55,305 bases of DNA from Hyphomicrobiales bacterium (lineage in GTDB: Bacteria; Pseudomonadota; Alphaproteobacteria; Rhizobiales; Beijerinckiaceae), in the NCBI GenBank assembly GCA_019246665.1, contig JAFAQA010000016.1:1-55305 (forward strand), in the 5' to 3' direction. Positions 34,001 through 42,512 of the stretch are shown here, piece after piece. Positions within the stretch are counted from its first letter, which is position 1. Each line of letters begins with the position of its first letter. The position numbers and the translations under genes were made by a program. The notes under the pieces were generated by a model. That model did not search any database. It saw only the letters and a program-made list of their open reading frames with translations, and was not told the origin of the DNA.

Positions 34001-34755
34001 GGCCTTGAACCCTTCGCCGGATAAACCGCGCCTTCCCCGCCCGGTGCCTTTGCGGCGCGGCAGATATAGACCTCCTCCTCCGGTCGGGAGACGATCTCGA
34101 AGCCCGAGCTGCGGAGCATCGCTTCGACGCAAGCGCGATTTGGAATCCACCAATTGGTCGGGTCCCCGGCATATCGGTCCTCGACAAAATGAAGCTTCGG
34201 AAAGTCGGCCCTTTCGAAAGGCGAAACGTCCCAGAACTGATAATCCTGAGCGAGACGATCGGCATCCGCGCTTCCCCTTTGCATGGACTGAAAAATCAGC
34301 ATGTCGTCCGCCACATGCTCGCGGATGAGATCGAGCGCGAGGAGCGGATGGCGAAGGTGATAGAGGACTCCCATGAACAGCACCACGTCGAAGCGTTGGC
34401 CGAGAGCACCCACATCGTAGACGGAAAGCTGCTCAAAGGTGATGTCGAGATCGGCGACGGTCGCCGCGAATCGTGCCTGTTCGAGGTATTCGGCATCACT
34501 GTCGATGCCGAGCACATGCGCCGCGCCCCTGCGCTTCATTTGAATGGAGTAGAAGCCACCGTTGCAGCCGATGTCGAGCACACTTTTTCCCGAGAGATCA
34601 GCCGGAATGGCATCGGCAAATTTGTTCCATTTGACGGCGGGATAGTCGCCGAGAAAATGGTCGGGTGCGGTGACGACGCCGCCGAGCTCGATGTTGTGGA
34701 ACCACGGTCCGAGCGCCTGCGCACGTTTGCGGATTTCTTCGGCGGAATATGGCAT
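33997..34755 (-). CDS. SAM-dependent methyltransferase, TIGR04290-like
   Basis: A 252-residue methyltransferase. The N-terminus has LGPWFHNIELGGVVTAPDHFLGDYP, resembling CmoB-type and the TIGR04290 (Rta_06860) family as I recall it. The SAM motif SVLDIGCNGGFYSIQMKRRG and post-motif FDVVLFMGVLYHLRHPLLALD follow. Near the end FPKLHFVEDRYAGDPTNWW is characteristic. Probably methylates a sugar or lipid-linked glycan in this pathway; no direct evidence. Overlaps the glycosidase-like gene by 4 bases and follows the nucleotidyltransferase by 11. Confidence 0.85.
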   Translation of the reverse strand: MPYSAEEIRKRAQALGPWFHNIELGGVVTAPDHFLGDYPAVKWNKFADAIPADLSGKSVLDIGCNGGFYSIQMKRRGAAHVLGIDSDAEYLEQARFAATVADLDITFEQLSVYDVGALGQRFDVVLFMGVLYHLRHPLLALDLIREHVADDMLIFQSMQRGSADADRLAQDYQFWDVSPFERADFPKLHFVEDRYAGDPTNWWIPNRACVEAMLRSSGFEIVSRPEEEVYICRAAKAPGGEGAVYPAKGSRP

Positions 34756-34766
34756 CGCCGTCTCTC

Positions 34767-35570
34767 CTACTGCGCGACCATCGGAGCGAAGGTCTTGCCG
34801 AGTGGCTCGGTAATTGAGAGCCTGACGCGGTCAGCTTCGCGATCAGGTCGCCCCCCTCGGGCGAGAAGCTTGAGCGCCGCCTCATATCCGTTCACCGTTC
34901 CCACATCGACATAGGCCTCGCCTGCCCGAACGCCAACGGCTTCTCCGCCTTCCGCGAGATAGGCGTTGATCAACGTGCCGATATATTCATCGCGCCGCTC
35001 CGCCCGCTTCCAGAGGGTGTGAAGCTCGTGGAAGACGCGTGCCGGCATCTTGAACGCTCCCCAGACCCAGCGCGAAGCATCACCGGGCCGCTTGACCTCG
35101 ATCGCCCTCACGCGATCGTCATCGTGGAGCAAAACCGCGTCGAAAAGCTCCGGCCGCGCGACCGGAAAAAGCAGGAAGGAAAGCTTGTCCTCCGGAAGCG
35201 CGGCGAAACCTTCCTTCGGAAACCAAATCGTGTCCGGAAGTCCGACCAGAATGGGTTCCTCGCGCATGAGAGGCGAGGCGCGAAAGATCGCGTCGCACAG
35301 GCCGAGCGGCGCCGGCTGCACCACATAAGCGACCATCGCATGCTCGTAACCTGCGCCGTAATAGCTCACGATGTCCGATTTGCCGGCGCCGATAACGAAA
35401 GCAAGTTTGTCCACGCCCGCAAGGATCATGCGTTCGACGAGATATTCGCTGACTGCGCAAGGGCGTTCGCCCTCTCCCCTTCGGCAGCTGCCGACAGGGA
35501 GAAGCTCCTTCGAGAAGGCGAGCGGCTGAATGCGCGTGCCGCGCCCGGCGGCCGGAACAATTCCCCACAT
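34767..35570 (-). CDS. Sugar-1-phosphate nucleotidyltransferase
   Basis: A 267-residue enzyme that should couple a sugar-1-phosphate to an NTP. Motifs: GIVPAAGRGTRIQPLAFSKE (G-rich nucleotide loop and catalytic Lys), VVQPAPLGLCDAI and LVGLPDTIW (metal-binding Asp), then EAYVDVGTVNGYEAALKLL. It is closest to glucose-1-phosphate thymidylyl/uridylyltransferases such as RmlA or GalU, but the specificity is not determined. The gap to the upstream glycosyltransferase gene is 3 bases, so the genes are cotranscribed. It could supply an activated sugar for the cluster. Confidence 0.85.
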   Translation of the reverse strand: MWGIVPAAGRGTRIQPLAFSKELLPVGSCRRGEGERPCAVSEYLVERMILAGVDKLAFVIGAGKSDIVSYYGAGYEHAMVAYVVQPAPLGLCDAIFRASPLMREEPILVGLPDTIWFPKEGFAALPEDKLSFLLFPVARPELFDAVLLHDDDRVRAIEVKRPGDASRWVWGAFKMPARVFHELHTLWKRAERRDEYIGTLINAYLAEGGEAVGVRAGEAYVDVGTVNGYEAALKLLARGGRPDREADRVRLSITEPLGKTFAPMVAQ

Positions 35571-35573
35571 CTC

Positions 35574-36683
35574 TCAAGCCTCCGCTGCGGCTTCGCGCGT
35601 TTCGATACGGTTCCGAGATGACTTCGCCTCGGCGACCATGGCCTCGAACTGGCCGGCACGATGCGCCGAGGTGTGCTCGGCAAGCACGCGCTCGCGCGCA
35701 TGAGCGCCGATGCGAGCGAGCTCCTCCTGAGGTAGATCGAGTGCGGCGATCACGTCGTCGCAAGCCTGGCCGACCAGGATCTCACGCCCGGGCTCGAAGA
35801 AGGAATCGAGCCCATCCCACCAATCACTGAGAATTGCCGTCCCGCAGGCTGCCGCCTCGAAGAGCCGGCCGGACGGGCACCATCCCATTCTGGCCATGTC
35901 GCTGCGCGTCACGTTCAATGTCAGACGCGAGGAAGCGTAAAAGGATGCATGCTGCGCGGGCGGAAGATGGCGCACGAAGAAGATGTTCTTCGTCCAGGGG
36001 AAGCTTTGCGGATATTGTGCTCCTGCAAGCACGAAGCGAAGCTCCGGCCGGTAGCTGGCCGGCTCGATGAAGAGTCGGTTCAGCGCGGCTTGGCGGTCGG
36101 CCGCATAAGTCCCGATGTAGGAGAAGTCGGCGCGATAGGATTCAGCTGAACCCGCGGGGCGATGAATCTGCGGATCGACATGTCCATAGAGCGGGATGGG
36201 ATCGCGGGCACCCGCCAACGAGGTCAGTCCCTCAAGCGCGACACCGCCTGTGAAGCTCAGCACCAAATCGTAATCCGCAAGCCCCCGCGGGCCGATATAG
36301 GTCGTCGATTCACCGCGCCGCAACCGCTCCAGCGTCACGGGCGTGTCGAGGTCGTAAAAGACGCGCAACGCCCCGGGTGCACCGAGCACAAGCTCCGTCG
36401 CCGCCGTTCCGTCCGGGCAATAGGAGGTGACCATCGCCACTTCGGCTTCGGCCACCTCTCGGCGCGCGCAAGCTTCAATATCCGCCCAATCCTCGTAGAG
36501 AATGAGTTCGCCACCCGAAAGACGATCGAGATCCCGGTTCTGCGCATAGTAGGTCGTGTTGCGCTCGAAGAAGGTAACGTGCCAGCCCCGCTTAGCGAGA
36601 GCATGCTGAAGGCCACGCCACAAGGTCGCGTGTCCGTTTGCCCAGGAGGAGCTGATGGTCAGTCCGAATACAACGAGCTTCAC
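35574..36683 (-). CDS. CgeB-type glycosyltransferase (first of four in the cluster)
   Basis: A 369-residue GT-B-like protein with N-terminal VVFGLTISSSWANGHATLWR and C-terminal SGRLFEAAACGTAILSDWWDGLDSFFEPG, the CgeB/spore-maturation glycosyltransferase pattern. The start is set at a GTG (36683) because GAGGAAA lies 7 bases upstream and the family begins right there. It is strikingly similar in layout to the protein encoded at 39143-40312 (shared SSSW-x-NGHAT, FYDIDTPVTL-like, YIGTYAADRQAALNRL versus YLGTYSSDRQPALERL), so the two are probably paralogues. Donor and acceptor unknown. Cytoplasmic, with no signal peptide. Confidence 0.85.
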   Translation of the reverse strand: MKLVVFGLTISSSWANGHATLWRGLQHALAKRGWHVTFFERNTTYYAQNRDLDRLSGGELILYEDWADIEACARREVAEAEVAMVTSYCPDGTAATELVLGAPGALRVFYDLDTPVTLERLRRGESTTYIGPRGLADYDLVLSFTGGVALEGLTSLAGARDPIPLYGHVDPQIHRPAGSAESYRADFSYIGTYAADRQAALNRLFIEPASYRPELRFVLAGAQYPQSFPWTKNIFFVRHLPPAQHASFYASSRLTLNVTRSDMARMGWCPSGRLFEAAACGTAILSDWWDGLDSFFEPGREILVGQACDDVIAALDLPQEELARIGAHARERVLAEHTSAHRAGQFEAMVAEAKSSRNRIETREAAAEA

Positions 36684-36708
36684 TGGGCAATTTCCTCGCT
36701 GCCGCGCA

Positions 36709-37305
36709 TCAGGCCACCACCTCGTTGACGGCGAGGACGCGCATGCCTTGTTGATCGAGCGAGATTTTGCTGATCGAGGCTGGAGCAATCTCGATTCTTG
36801 GCCAATCGTCGAGCGATAGTTCGAGAGCGTGTAGAAGTGCGGCCCTGATCACTTCGGCATGGCTGACGAGAGCAGCGGCCCCACTTGGCATCTCGGACGC
36901 AAGCGAAGCCATATGCGCCACGACCCGTTCCTGGATGTCGCGCATGCTCTCTCCGCCGGGCGTTCGTGCGTCGGCGCGCCGCTCATTCCAGTGGCGCCAC
37001 GAGGGGTCTTGCGACAAAGTTCCAAAGCTCTTGCCGGTCCAAGAACCGAAATCGACTTCATCCAATGCAGAGGCAGTTTCGACCGACGAAAGGCGGCAGG
37101 CCTGCGCAACCGCCTCGGCAGTTTCGCTGGCGCGCGCACGCGGGCTCGCCTGCATCCGCGCAAGGCATTCGCGCTTGAGCCTGAGGCCGAGCTTCCGCGC
37201 CTGCTCCCTTCCCTTCTCGCCAAGGCTCGCACCCGGCAATCGTCCGGTGAGGCATTCGCCCAAGCCCTCATGCGCCGCATGGCGGATCAGAAAGAACATG
37301 GTCAT
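36709..37305 (-). CDS. Histidine phosphatase family protein
   Basis: A 198-residue member of the phosphoglycerate-mutase-like phosphatase superfamily. The phosphohistidine motif is FLIRHAAHE (His9), with [31 protein letters not shown] and the second catalytic His in [11 protein letters not shown]. It overlaps the inositol-phosphate synthase gene by 4 bases, so the two are coupled. Removing phosphate from inositol phosphate or a sugar phosphate is a reasonable inference, but specificity cannot be read from sequence. Alpha-ribazole phosphatase (CobC)-like activity is an alternative, intriguing because a B12-dependent radical SAM enzyme is encoded in the same cluster. Confidence 0.88.
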   Translation of the reverse strand: MTMFFLIRHAAHEGLGECLTGRLPGASLGEKGREQARKLGLRLKRECLARMQASPRARASETAEAVAQACRLSSVETASALDEVDFGSWTGKSFGTLSQDPSWRHWNERRADARTPGGESMRDIQERVVAHMASLASEMPSGAAALVSHAEVIRAALLHALELSLDDWPRIEIAPASISKISLDQQGMRVLAVNEVVA

Positions 37306-38399
37306 GAGAGGCGGCTGGGTGGATCCTCGCCCGAGATGAATTGAAGCGTGCGCTCGCGCGCATCAGCGTCCGTGAACTGCCGGGGTGGCGACTTCATGAA
37401 GTAGCTCGATGGACCGATCAACGCTCCGCCGATGCCGCGGTCGAGCGCGAGCTTGGCGCAGCGGACCGCATCGATGACGATGCCTGCGGAATTTGGCGAG
37501 TCCCAGACTTCGAGCTTCACTTCGGCGGTCAACCGCACGCCGCCGAAAGTAGTGCCTTCCATTCGGATGTGACAGAATTTCCGATCGGTGAGCCAAGGCA
37601 CAAAGTCGCTCGGTCCGACATGAACATTCTCTGGAGCAAGCGGAATATCAAGCTGACTCATCACGGCTTGCGTCTTGGAAATTTTCTTCGATTCGAGTCG
37701 CGACCGCTCGAGCATATTGCGGAAATCGGTGTTCCCGCCGAAGTTGAGCTGATACGTCCTGTCGAGCCGCACGCCACGCTCGCGGAAAAGATTTGTGAGC
37801 ACGCGATGGACGATGGTGGCGCCAACCTGGCTCTTGATGTCGTCCCCTATGAGGGGCAGTTTTCCCCTCTCGAAGCGCTCGCGCCAGCAGGGCCTCGAGG
37901 CGATGAAAACCGGAACGCAATTGATGAAAGCGCAACCGCCGCGCAGCGCCTGCTCCGCGTAGAATTCGACAGCTTGCTCGGAGCCGACTGGAAGGTAGCA
38001 CACGACGATTTCCGTTCCGGTGCGCTGCAGCGTCTCTGCCACGTCACATTCGGGCTCTTCCGATTCAGGTATTTCCTCGCGCAGATAAATTCCCAGTCCG
38101 TCGAGGGTGCGTCCCCGTTCGACCGTGACACCGGTGTTTGCAACCTCGGCAAAACGGTGCGTGTTGTTCGGCGGCGCGTAAATGGCTTGCGCGACATCGA
38201 AGCCGACCTTCGAGGCCGCGATGTCGAAAGCCGAAGAGATTTGGACGTCGTCGACGTGGTAGCCACCGAGAATGGGGTTGGTGAGTCCAGGAATCGGCTC
38301 GTTCGATGCCGCTCCTCGGTAATAGGTGAGCCCCTGAACGAAAGAAGAAGCGCAATTTCCGACGCCGACGAGGCCGACGCGCAGCTTTCTCGAGCCCAA
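37302..38399 (-). CDS. ino1: Inositol-3-phosphate synthase
   Basis: Converts glucose-6-phosphate to myo-inositol-3-phosphate using NAD. 365 residues from the TTG at 38399, chosen because GGGAGGAG precedes it and the family sequence [18 protein letters not shown] starts there. Other motifs: [29 protein letters not shown], and [23 protein letters not shown], matching the shorter bacterial/archaeal Ino1 class rather than the roughly 500-residue eukaryotic one. The stop overlaps the histidine-phosphatase start by 4 bases. This is the clearest clue to a building block of the cluster product: an inositol-containing compound. Confidence 0.93.
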   Translation of the reverse strand: MGSRKLRVGLVGVGNCASSFVQGLTYYRGAASNEPIPGLTNPILGGYHVDDVQISSAFDIAASKVGFDVAQAIYAPPNNTHRFAEVANTGVTVERGRTLDGLGIYLREEIPESEEPECDVAETLQRTGTEIVVCYLPVGSEQAVEFYAEQALRGGCAFINCVPVFIASRPCWRERFERGKLPLIGDDIKSQVGATIVHRVLTNLFRERGVRLDRTYQLNFGGNTDFRNMLERSRLESKKISKTQAVMSQLDIPLAPENVHVGPSDFVPWLTDRKFCHIRMEGTTFGGVRLTAEVKLEVWDSPNSAGIVIDAVRCAKLALDRGIGGALIGPSSYFMKSPPRQFTDADARERTLQFISGEDPPSRLS

Positions 38400-38519
38400 G
38401 AACTCCTCCCGACATCGAGGTGTGATGAATCGAGACCTCAACAGAGCGGAACAGGAAAAGTTCCTCAAAAGGGCCGGCGTGGACGTCGCGCGAGGAAGAG
38501 CCGGCGCGGAAGAGAGCCA

Positions 38520-38732
38520 TCACTCCCGCCGAAAGGCACCCGCGGTCTCACGCGGCGCATCCGAGCGCCGCACTTCGATCGTGATCTCGTCGCCGGCGCG
38601 CAAATCATTCGTGGCGCCGAGAACCGCGGCCTCAAACGCGCCTTCCTCCGAGGTGTACTCGGCACCTCGCTCACCATTGCGCGTGAACGCCCAGCTCTCG
38701 CCCGCGCCGCCGACTTTGTAGACGATCATCAT
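38520..38732 (-). CDS. Small hypothetical protein
   Basis: A 70-residue protein, MMIVYKVGGAGESWAFTRNG followed by GAEYTSEEGAFEAAVLGATND and GDEITIEVRR. The pattern recalls DUF2188-like small proteins with an aligned beta strand, helix and beta strand. Its ATG overlaps the stop of an upstream 77-codon frame by one base (TGATG), suggesting coupling. It precedes ino1 by about 120 bases without a gene. Function unknown. An alternative TTG start is at 38735. Confidence 0.65.
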   Translation of the reverse strand: MMIVYKVGGAGESWAFTRNGERGAEYTSEEGAFEAAVLGATNDLRAGDEITIEVRRSDAPRETAGAFRRE

Positions 38733-38965
38733 CAATCACCGCTCGAAACACGCGTGCCCAATCGGTAATTCCTGAACGCGCCTTGGCAGCTTGCGTTCCA
38801 GCCGCCTTGGCCCGGCTCGATTCCGACAACCGCAAGCGCAAAATCCTGGGCCCGAGGCTCGGCTTGTCCATAGATAAGCACGGCATGCTGCTGATGATGC
38901 TGAGGCGAGAGCGTGGGCGACGAGGACCCCAAGAGATCACGTGAGAAGCCTTTCGCCGCCGGCAA
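38732..38965 (-). CDS. Putative small protein coupled to the next gene
   Basis: A 77-codon frame ending VVGIEPGQGGWNASCQGAFRNYRLGTRVSSGD-like sequence, with LIYGQAEPRAQDFALAVVG before it. Its TGA overlaps the ATG of the downstream small gene by one base, the junction style of this operon, and the frame shows a coding-like bias for G in first codon position. The start is unclear: no ribosome-binding site is seen near the TTG at 38965. Family unknown. Between it and the CgeB gene, 38966-39142 holds nothing recognisable. Confidence 0.4.
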   Translation of the reverse strand: MPAAKGFSRDLLGSSSPTLSPQHHQQHAVLIYGQAEPRAQDFALAVVGIEPGQGGWNASCQGAFRNYRLGTRVSSGD

Positions 38966-39142
38966 AGCTTATTGGACGAGAGCGTTCAGGGTTGAGGGTC
39001 GTCTCGTTCACCTCTCGCCGAGCACCTGTAAGCTTTACCGAGAAGGCGAATGCGGAGGGGTTTTTCGCGCGATCATCCGCTTGCGGCCTGATCACCGCTT
39101 GATGCTTAAGGAAGATCGACGGCCCGATGCAGCGGCGACTGA

Positions 39143-40312
39143 TTACCCGCTCATCCCGGCCGCGATCTTCGTTTGGGGCTGCCGCTCTTCGCGGGGCTGC
39201 GGCGCGGAGGCCACGCGAACAATTCGGGCCCCTTCCTTGCGGCGCTCCATGGCTTCAAGCAGATATCCCTCGAGCTCGCGCGCGCGGTGCTGTGAGCTGT
39301 GGGCCGCGAGAATGCGTTCGCGCGCTGCCTCGGCGATGGCACGCCGCTCACGATCCGTCATGCGTCGGAGAAGACGGAGCATGTCGATCGTCGAATCGGC
39401 AAGGAGAATTTCTTCTCCTGGACGGAAGAGCGTCTCGAGCCCTGGCCAGTGATCGGAGATGATCGGGCTCGCGCACGCCGCGGCCTCGAAGAGACGCACA
39501 CTTGGACTGAAGCCGGCGCGCACCATCGAGACGCGGGTCACATTGAGAGCGAAGCGGCACCGCGCGTAGAATTCAGGGTGATCATGGGGCGCCACATGTG
39601 CCAAGCGCGTGACGTTCGCGGGCCAATCCAAGCCGTCCGGAAATTGCGCTCCGGCAACTACGAAACGAAGCTCAGGGGCTTGGCGCGCCGGCTCGAGCAG
39701 AAGCCGCTCCAAGGCAGGTTGCCGGTCGGAGCTGTAGGTCCCAAGATAACCGAGGTCGAAATGCGGGGTGAGCTGAAGCGGCGGGTAGAGCGCCTCGTCG
39801 ACGGTGCAATAGAGCACGCGAGCCGCCGGTGCTCCGTGGCGCCTCTCCAAGACACGAAGCACGGATCCGCCGGTGAAGGACAAATACGGATCGTATCCGG
39901 GAATGATCGCTGGCGAGAGGTATTCGTAGTCCCCCTCCTCAAGTTTCGCGAGTGTCACCGGGGTATCGATGTCGTAAAATGCCGTGATCCCTTTGCGCAG
40001 AGACTGCACCCATTCGCCGATCGCGACACCATTCGCGACATAAGATCCGATGATCACGGCATCGGCAGTTGCGAGAGCGAGTCGGTGACGCTCGAGATCA
40101 CGCAAATCCCTGTAGAAGTGAAGCGCACAGAAATCGGGGCACGGCAGATCGCGATGATCCGCATACCAGGGCTGGTCGCGCTCCAAGAAACAGACATCGT
40201 GTCCACGCCTCGTCAAGGCACGCAGCAAAGCCCGATAGGTCGTCGCATGCCCGTTGCCCCATGATGAGGAGAGGCTGAGCCCAATCACTACGATTCGCAT
40301 CGGCCTCATCAC
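39143..40312 (-). CDS. CgeB-type glycosyltransferase (second)
   Basis: A 389-residue protein with MRIVVIGLSLSSSWGNGHAT at the start, GITAFYDIDTPVTLAKLEEG, DLGYLGTYSSDRQPALERLL and SPSVRLFEAAACASPIISDHWPGLE, the CgeB glycosyltransferase pattern. The C-terminal 40 residues (after EAMERRKEG) are polar and specific to this copy. It is the closest relative of the protein encoded at 35574-36683. The GTG at 40312 overlaps the previous gene's stop (GTGA); an ATG lies one codon later. It is the last gene of the tightly packed upstream half-operon before a short gap. Confidence 0.87.
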   Translation of the reverse strand: MMRPMRIVVIGLSLSSSWGNGHATTYRALLRALTRRGHDVCFLERDQPWYADHRDLPCPDFCALHFYRDLRDLERHRLALATADAVIIGSYVANGVAIGEWVQSLRKGITAFYDIDTPVTLAKLEEGDYEYLSPAIIPGYDPYLSFTGGSVLRVLERRHGAPAARVLYCTVDEALYPPLQLTPHFDLGYLGTYSSDRQPALERLLLEPARQAPELRFVVAGAQFPDGLDWPANVTRLAHVAPHDHPEFYARCRFALNVTRVSMVRAGFSPSVRLFEAAACASPIISDHWPGLETLFRPGEEILLADSTIDMLRLLRRMTDRERRAIAEAARERILAAHSSQHRARELEGYLLEAMERRKEGARIVRVASAPQPREERQPQTKIAAGMSG

Positions 40313-41403
40313 GCCGCGTTCCTTTCAGATATCATTCGTGCCTTCGCCTTGAGGATCGCGTCGACCTCGGCGCCGCGCCGCTCATAAGTATGCTCGCGCT
40401 TGATGCGTCGCAGAGCAGCTTCGCCGATCCGACGCGCCGCCGGTTCGGTCAATGACCGAAGAATCTCGACCACATCCTGTCCGTCGCGCGCCACGAGCAC
40501 TTCGCTGCCGGGCGCAAGAAAGAGCTCGATCCCTTCCCAGGCATCCGTGATGAGACAGGCGGCGCTTCCAGCGGCTTCGAAAACACGGGTCGCAGGCGAG
40601 TAGCCGATATCCGCCATACTGTCGCGCGCGACGTTCAACACCGCGAGCGGCGTCGAGTTGAACGCGTTATGGTCGCGCGTATAGACATGCCCGATCGAGC
40701 CCATGTTGGAAGGCAGCGCCTTCGTGTCCCAACCGTTTCCACCGATGAGAAACCTGCGCTCGGGCATGCGTGCGGCAGGCTCGAGGAAGAAATGCTCGAC
40801 GCGAGCTTCGCGATCGGGAAGCCGATTGCCGAGAAAAGCGAGGTCGCAGCCGAAACGCGGATCAGCGGGAACCGGGTGGTGGGTCGTCGGATCAAGCGCA
40901 TTGTAGATCGGCACACAACCTAGCGCGCCGAGACCGCGATAAGCCTCTACCACAGGAGGTCCGCCGCCATAGGTGAAAACGAGGTCGAGCGAGGACAATG
41001 CCCGGCGGACCGGGTGACCACAATCGCGCTGCATTTGCGCGAGGGTCGCGGGCGCGTCGACGTCCCAGAAGATTCGGATCGCGTCAGGGTGCGCCTCTTC
41101 AAGCACGCCCGCGAGCAGCTCCTCGTCAAAGACGCCGACGCCGCTTGCCTTCACGACCACATCAGCTTTGGCGGCCTCCGCGACCACCTTCCGCATTTCT
41201 TCCGCCGTCGCCGGATAGACGCGCACTGTCGCCCAATCGGGTGCTTCCATATCCTTGTGCTTTTGCCTGTCGAACGCATCGGGCTCGTAGAAGGTGATGT
41301 CATGACCCCGCCGCGCGAGATCAGCGAGCAGGCCTCGATAATAGGTCGCAGCTCCATTCCAATAGGAGGAAAGAAGGCTCGAGCCGTAAAATGCGATCTT
41401 CAC
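40309..41403 (-). CDS. CgeB-type glycosyltransferase (third)
   Basis: A 364-residue paralogue: MKIAFYGSSLLSSYWNGAAT, HDITFYEPDAFDRQKHKD, RIFWDVDAPATLAQM, CDLAFLGNRLPDREARVEHFF and SPATRVFEAAGSAACLITDAWEG. The motif LxSxxxNGAAT and ADREARVE-like segment mark it as the same family as the other copies but more diverged. Both junctions are 4-base ATGA or GTGA overlaps, so it is translated with its neighbours. Donor and acceptor are unknown. CgeB proteins were first linked to Bacillus spore coat, whereas here the context is a Gram-negative glycan operon. Confidence 0.87.
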   Translation of the reverse strand: MKIAFYGSSLLSSYWNGAATYYRGLLADLARRGHDITFYEPDAFDRQKHKDMEAPDWATVRVYPATAEEMRKVVAEAAKADVVVKASGVGVFDEELLAGVLEEAHPDAIRIFWDVDAPATLAQMQRDCGHPVRRALSSLDLVFTYGGGPPVVEAYRGLGALGCVPIYNALDPTTHHPVPADPRFGCDLAFLGNRLPDREARVEHFFLEPAARMPERRFLIGGNGWDTKALPSNMGSIGHVYTRDHNAFNSTPLAVLNVARDSMADIGYSPATRVFEAAGSAACLITDAWEGIELFLAPGSEVLVARDGQDVVEILRSLTEPAARRIGEAALRRIKREHTYERRGAEVDAILKAKARMISERNAA

Positions 41404-42512
41404 CGAGCAACCTCCAACCTTGTCTCGGATCTGAGGCGGGAAATGATCGCGATGAGCTCCTGCGCGCGATGCGCGCAGCTATGGCGCTCCCGAATGGTCA
41501 TGAGCCCGTTCGCGACCAAGGAAGCGGCAAGGTCACGATCCTGCGCGACCGCTCGCATATGCGCGCACATCTCGGCCTCTGTCCTCGCCAGGAGGTAATC
41601 CTCCCCCACGCGGAAGAGACCTTCCGTATCGTGCCAAGGCGCCGAGAGCAGCGGAATGCCGCAGGCAAGCGCTTCGAAGACGCGAATAGTCGGGATGCCC
41701 GGCAACGCCTCGACGTAGAAGTGGCGCGGCACATGCACGGTCGCGATATGACGCGAGAAGGCACCCGGGGCGAGCACATTGGGCAACCAGTCGCGATAAC
41801 GCGCCCCGTGACGCGAGAGTGTTTCAAGCGCGGCTTGCGGGTAGCGCACACCATGAATGTCGAGGGAAAGTCCCGCCCTCCTCGCAGGACGCAGCAGGAA
41901 GGCTGCGAGCTCCTCGGTCCGCTCGCCGTCTCCCCAATTGCCAATCCACACGAGGCCCTCGCGTTCCTCGTCCTCGACCGGAGGATGAAACAAGCTCGTG
42001 TCGGCGGCTTCATGCCAGACGAAGACGCGATCTCCCCACCCCCAACGCCGATAAATGCGAGCCAAGGCCTCACCGAAGGCGAGCACGCCGTCATAACCGT
42101 CGAGATCGAAATGGCGGATGGCCTCGGGATCGCTGACCGCCCGATGGTGCGTATCATGAAAGAGAAGCGTGAATCGTGCTCCCCTCTTTCGCAGCCGCCC
42201 GATCGCGGCGACGAGCCAAGGCTCGTTCCATTCATGGACGATAACGAGATCCTGATCCGCTAGAACCGCCGCGAGATCGAGATCCGCCCCATATTGGTTC
42301 GAGCAAAGTTCCGGGTAGGCCGCGAGATAAGGGGCCAAACCTCCCTGGCCATGGTCTGCCAGCAAATGGGCAAGGCTCCAGGCTGACGTGGGTTCGAAAG
42401 CCGCGACCTCATTTCCCTTTCGTATGAGAGCGCGCAGGACGCCGCGCAAAAAATGCGCGTTACCGTGGTTCCAACATGACAAGAGCGAGTGAGCGAAATA
42501 AGTGACCCTCAC
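41400..42512 (-). CDS. CgeB-type glycosyltransferase (fourth)
   Basis: A 370-residue protein starting VRVTYFAHSLLSCWNHGNAH, with RRWGWGDRVFVWHEAADTSLF, LVWIGNWGDGERTEELAAFLL, SLDIHGVRYPQAA and TIRVFEALACGIPLLSAPWHDTEGL. The IGNWGDGER and FEALACGIPL segments are typical of this glycosyltransferase branch. The GTG start overlaps the GT4 stop by 4 bases (GTGA) and its own stop overlaps the next gene by 4. It is the most divergent of the four relatives. Function unknown beyond sugar transfer. Confidence 0.85.
   Translation of the reverse strand: MRVTYFAHSLLSCWNHGNAHFLRGVLRALIRKGNEVAAFEPTSAWSLAHLLADHGQGGLAPYLAAYPELCSNQYGADLDLAAVLADQDLVIVHEWNEPWLVAAIGRLRKRGARFTLLFHDTHHRAVSDPEAIRHFDLDGYDGVLAFGEALARIYRRWGWGDRVFVWHEAADTSLFHPPVEDEEREGLVWIGNWGDGERTEELAAFLLRPARRAGLSLDIHGVRYPQAALETLSRHGARYRDWLPNVLAPGAFSRHIATVHVPRHFYVEALPGIPTIRVFEALACGIPLLSAPWHDTEGLFRVGEDYLLARTEAEMCAHMRAVAQDRDLAASLVANGLMTIRERHSCAHRAQELIAIISRLRSETRLEVAR

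Noticed and set aside
37341-38768. 475-codon plus-strand frame opposite ino1 and the small gene
   Set aside because: Antisense to the well-supported inositol-phosphate synthase; the sequence lacks domain features.
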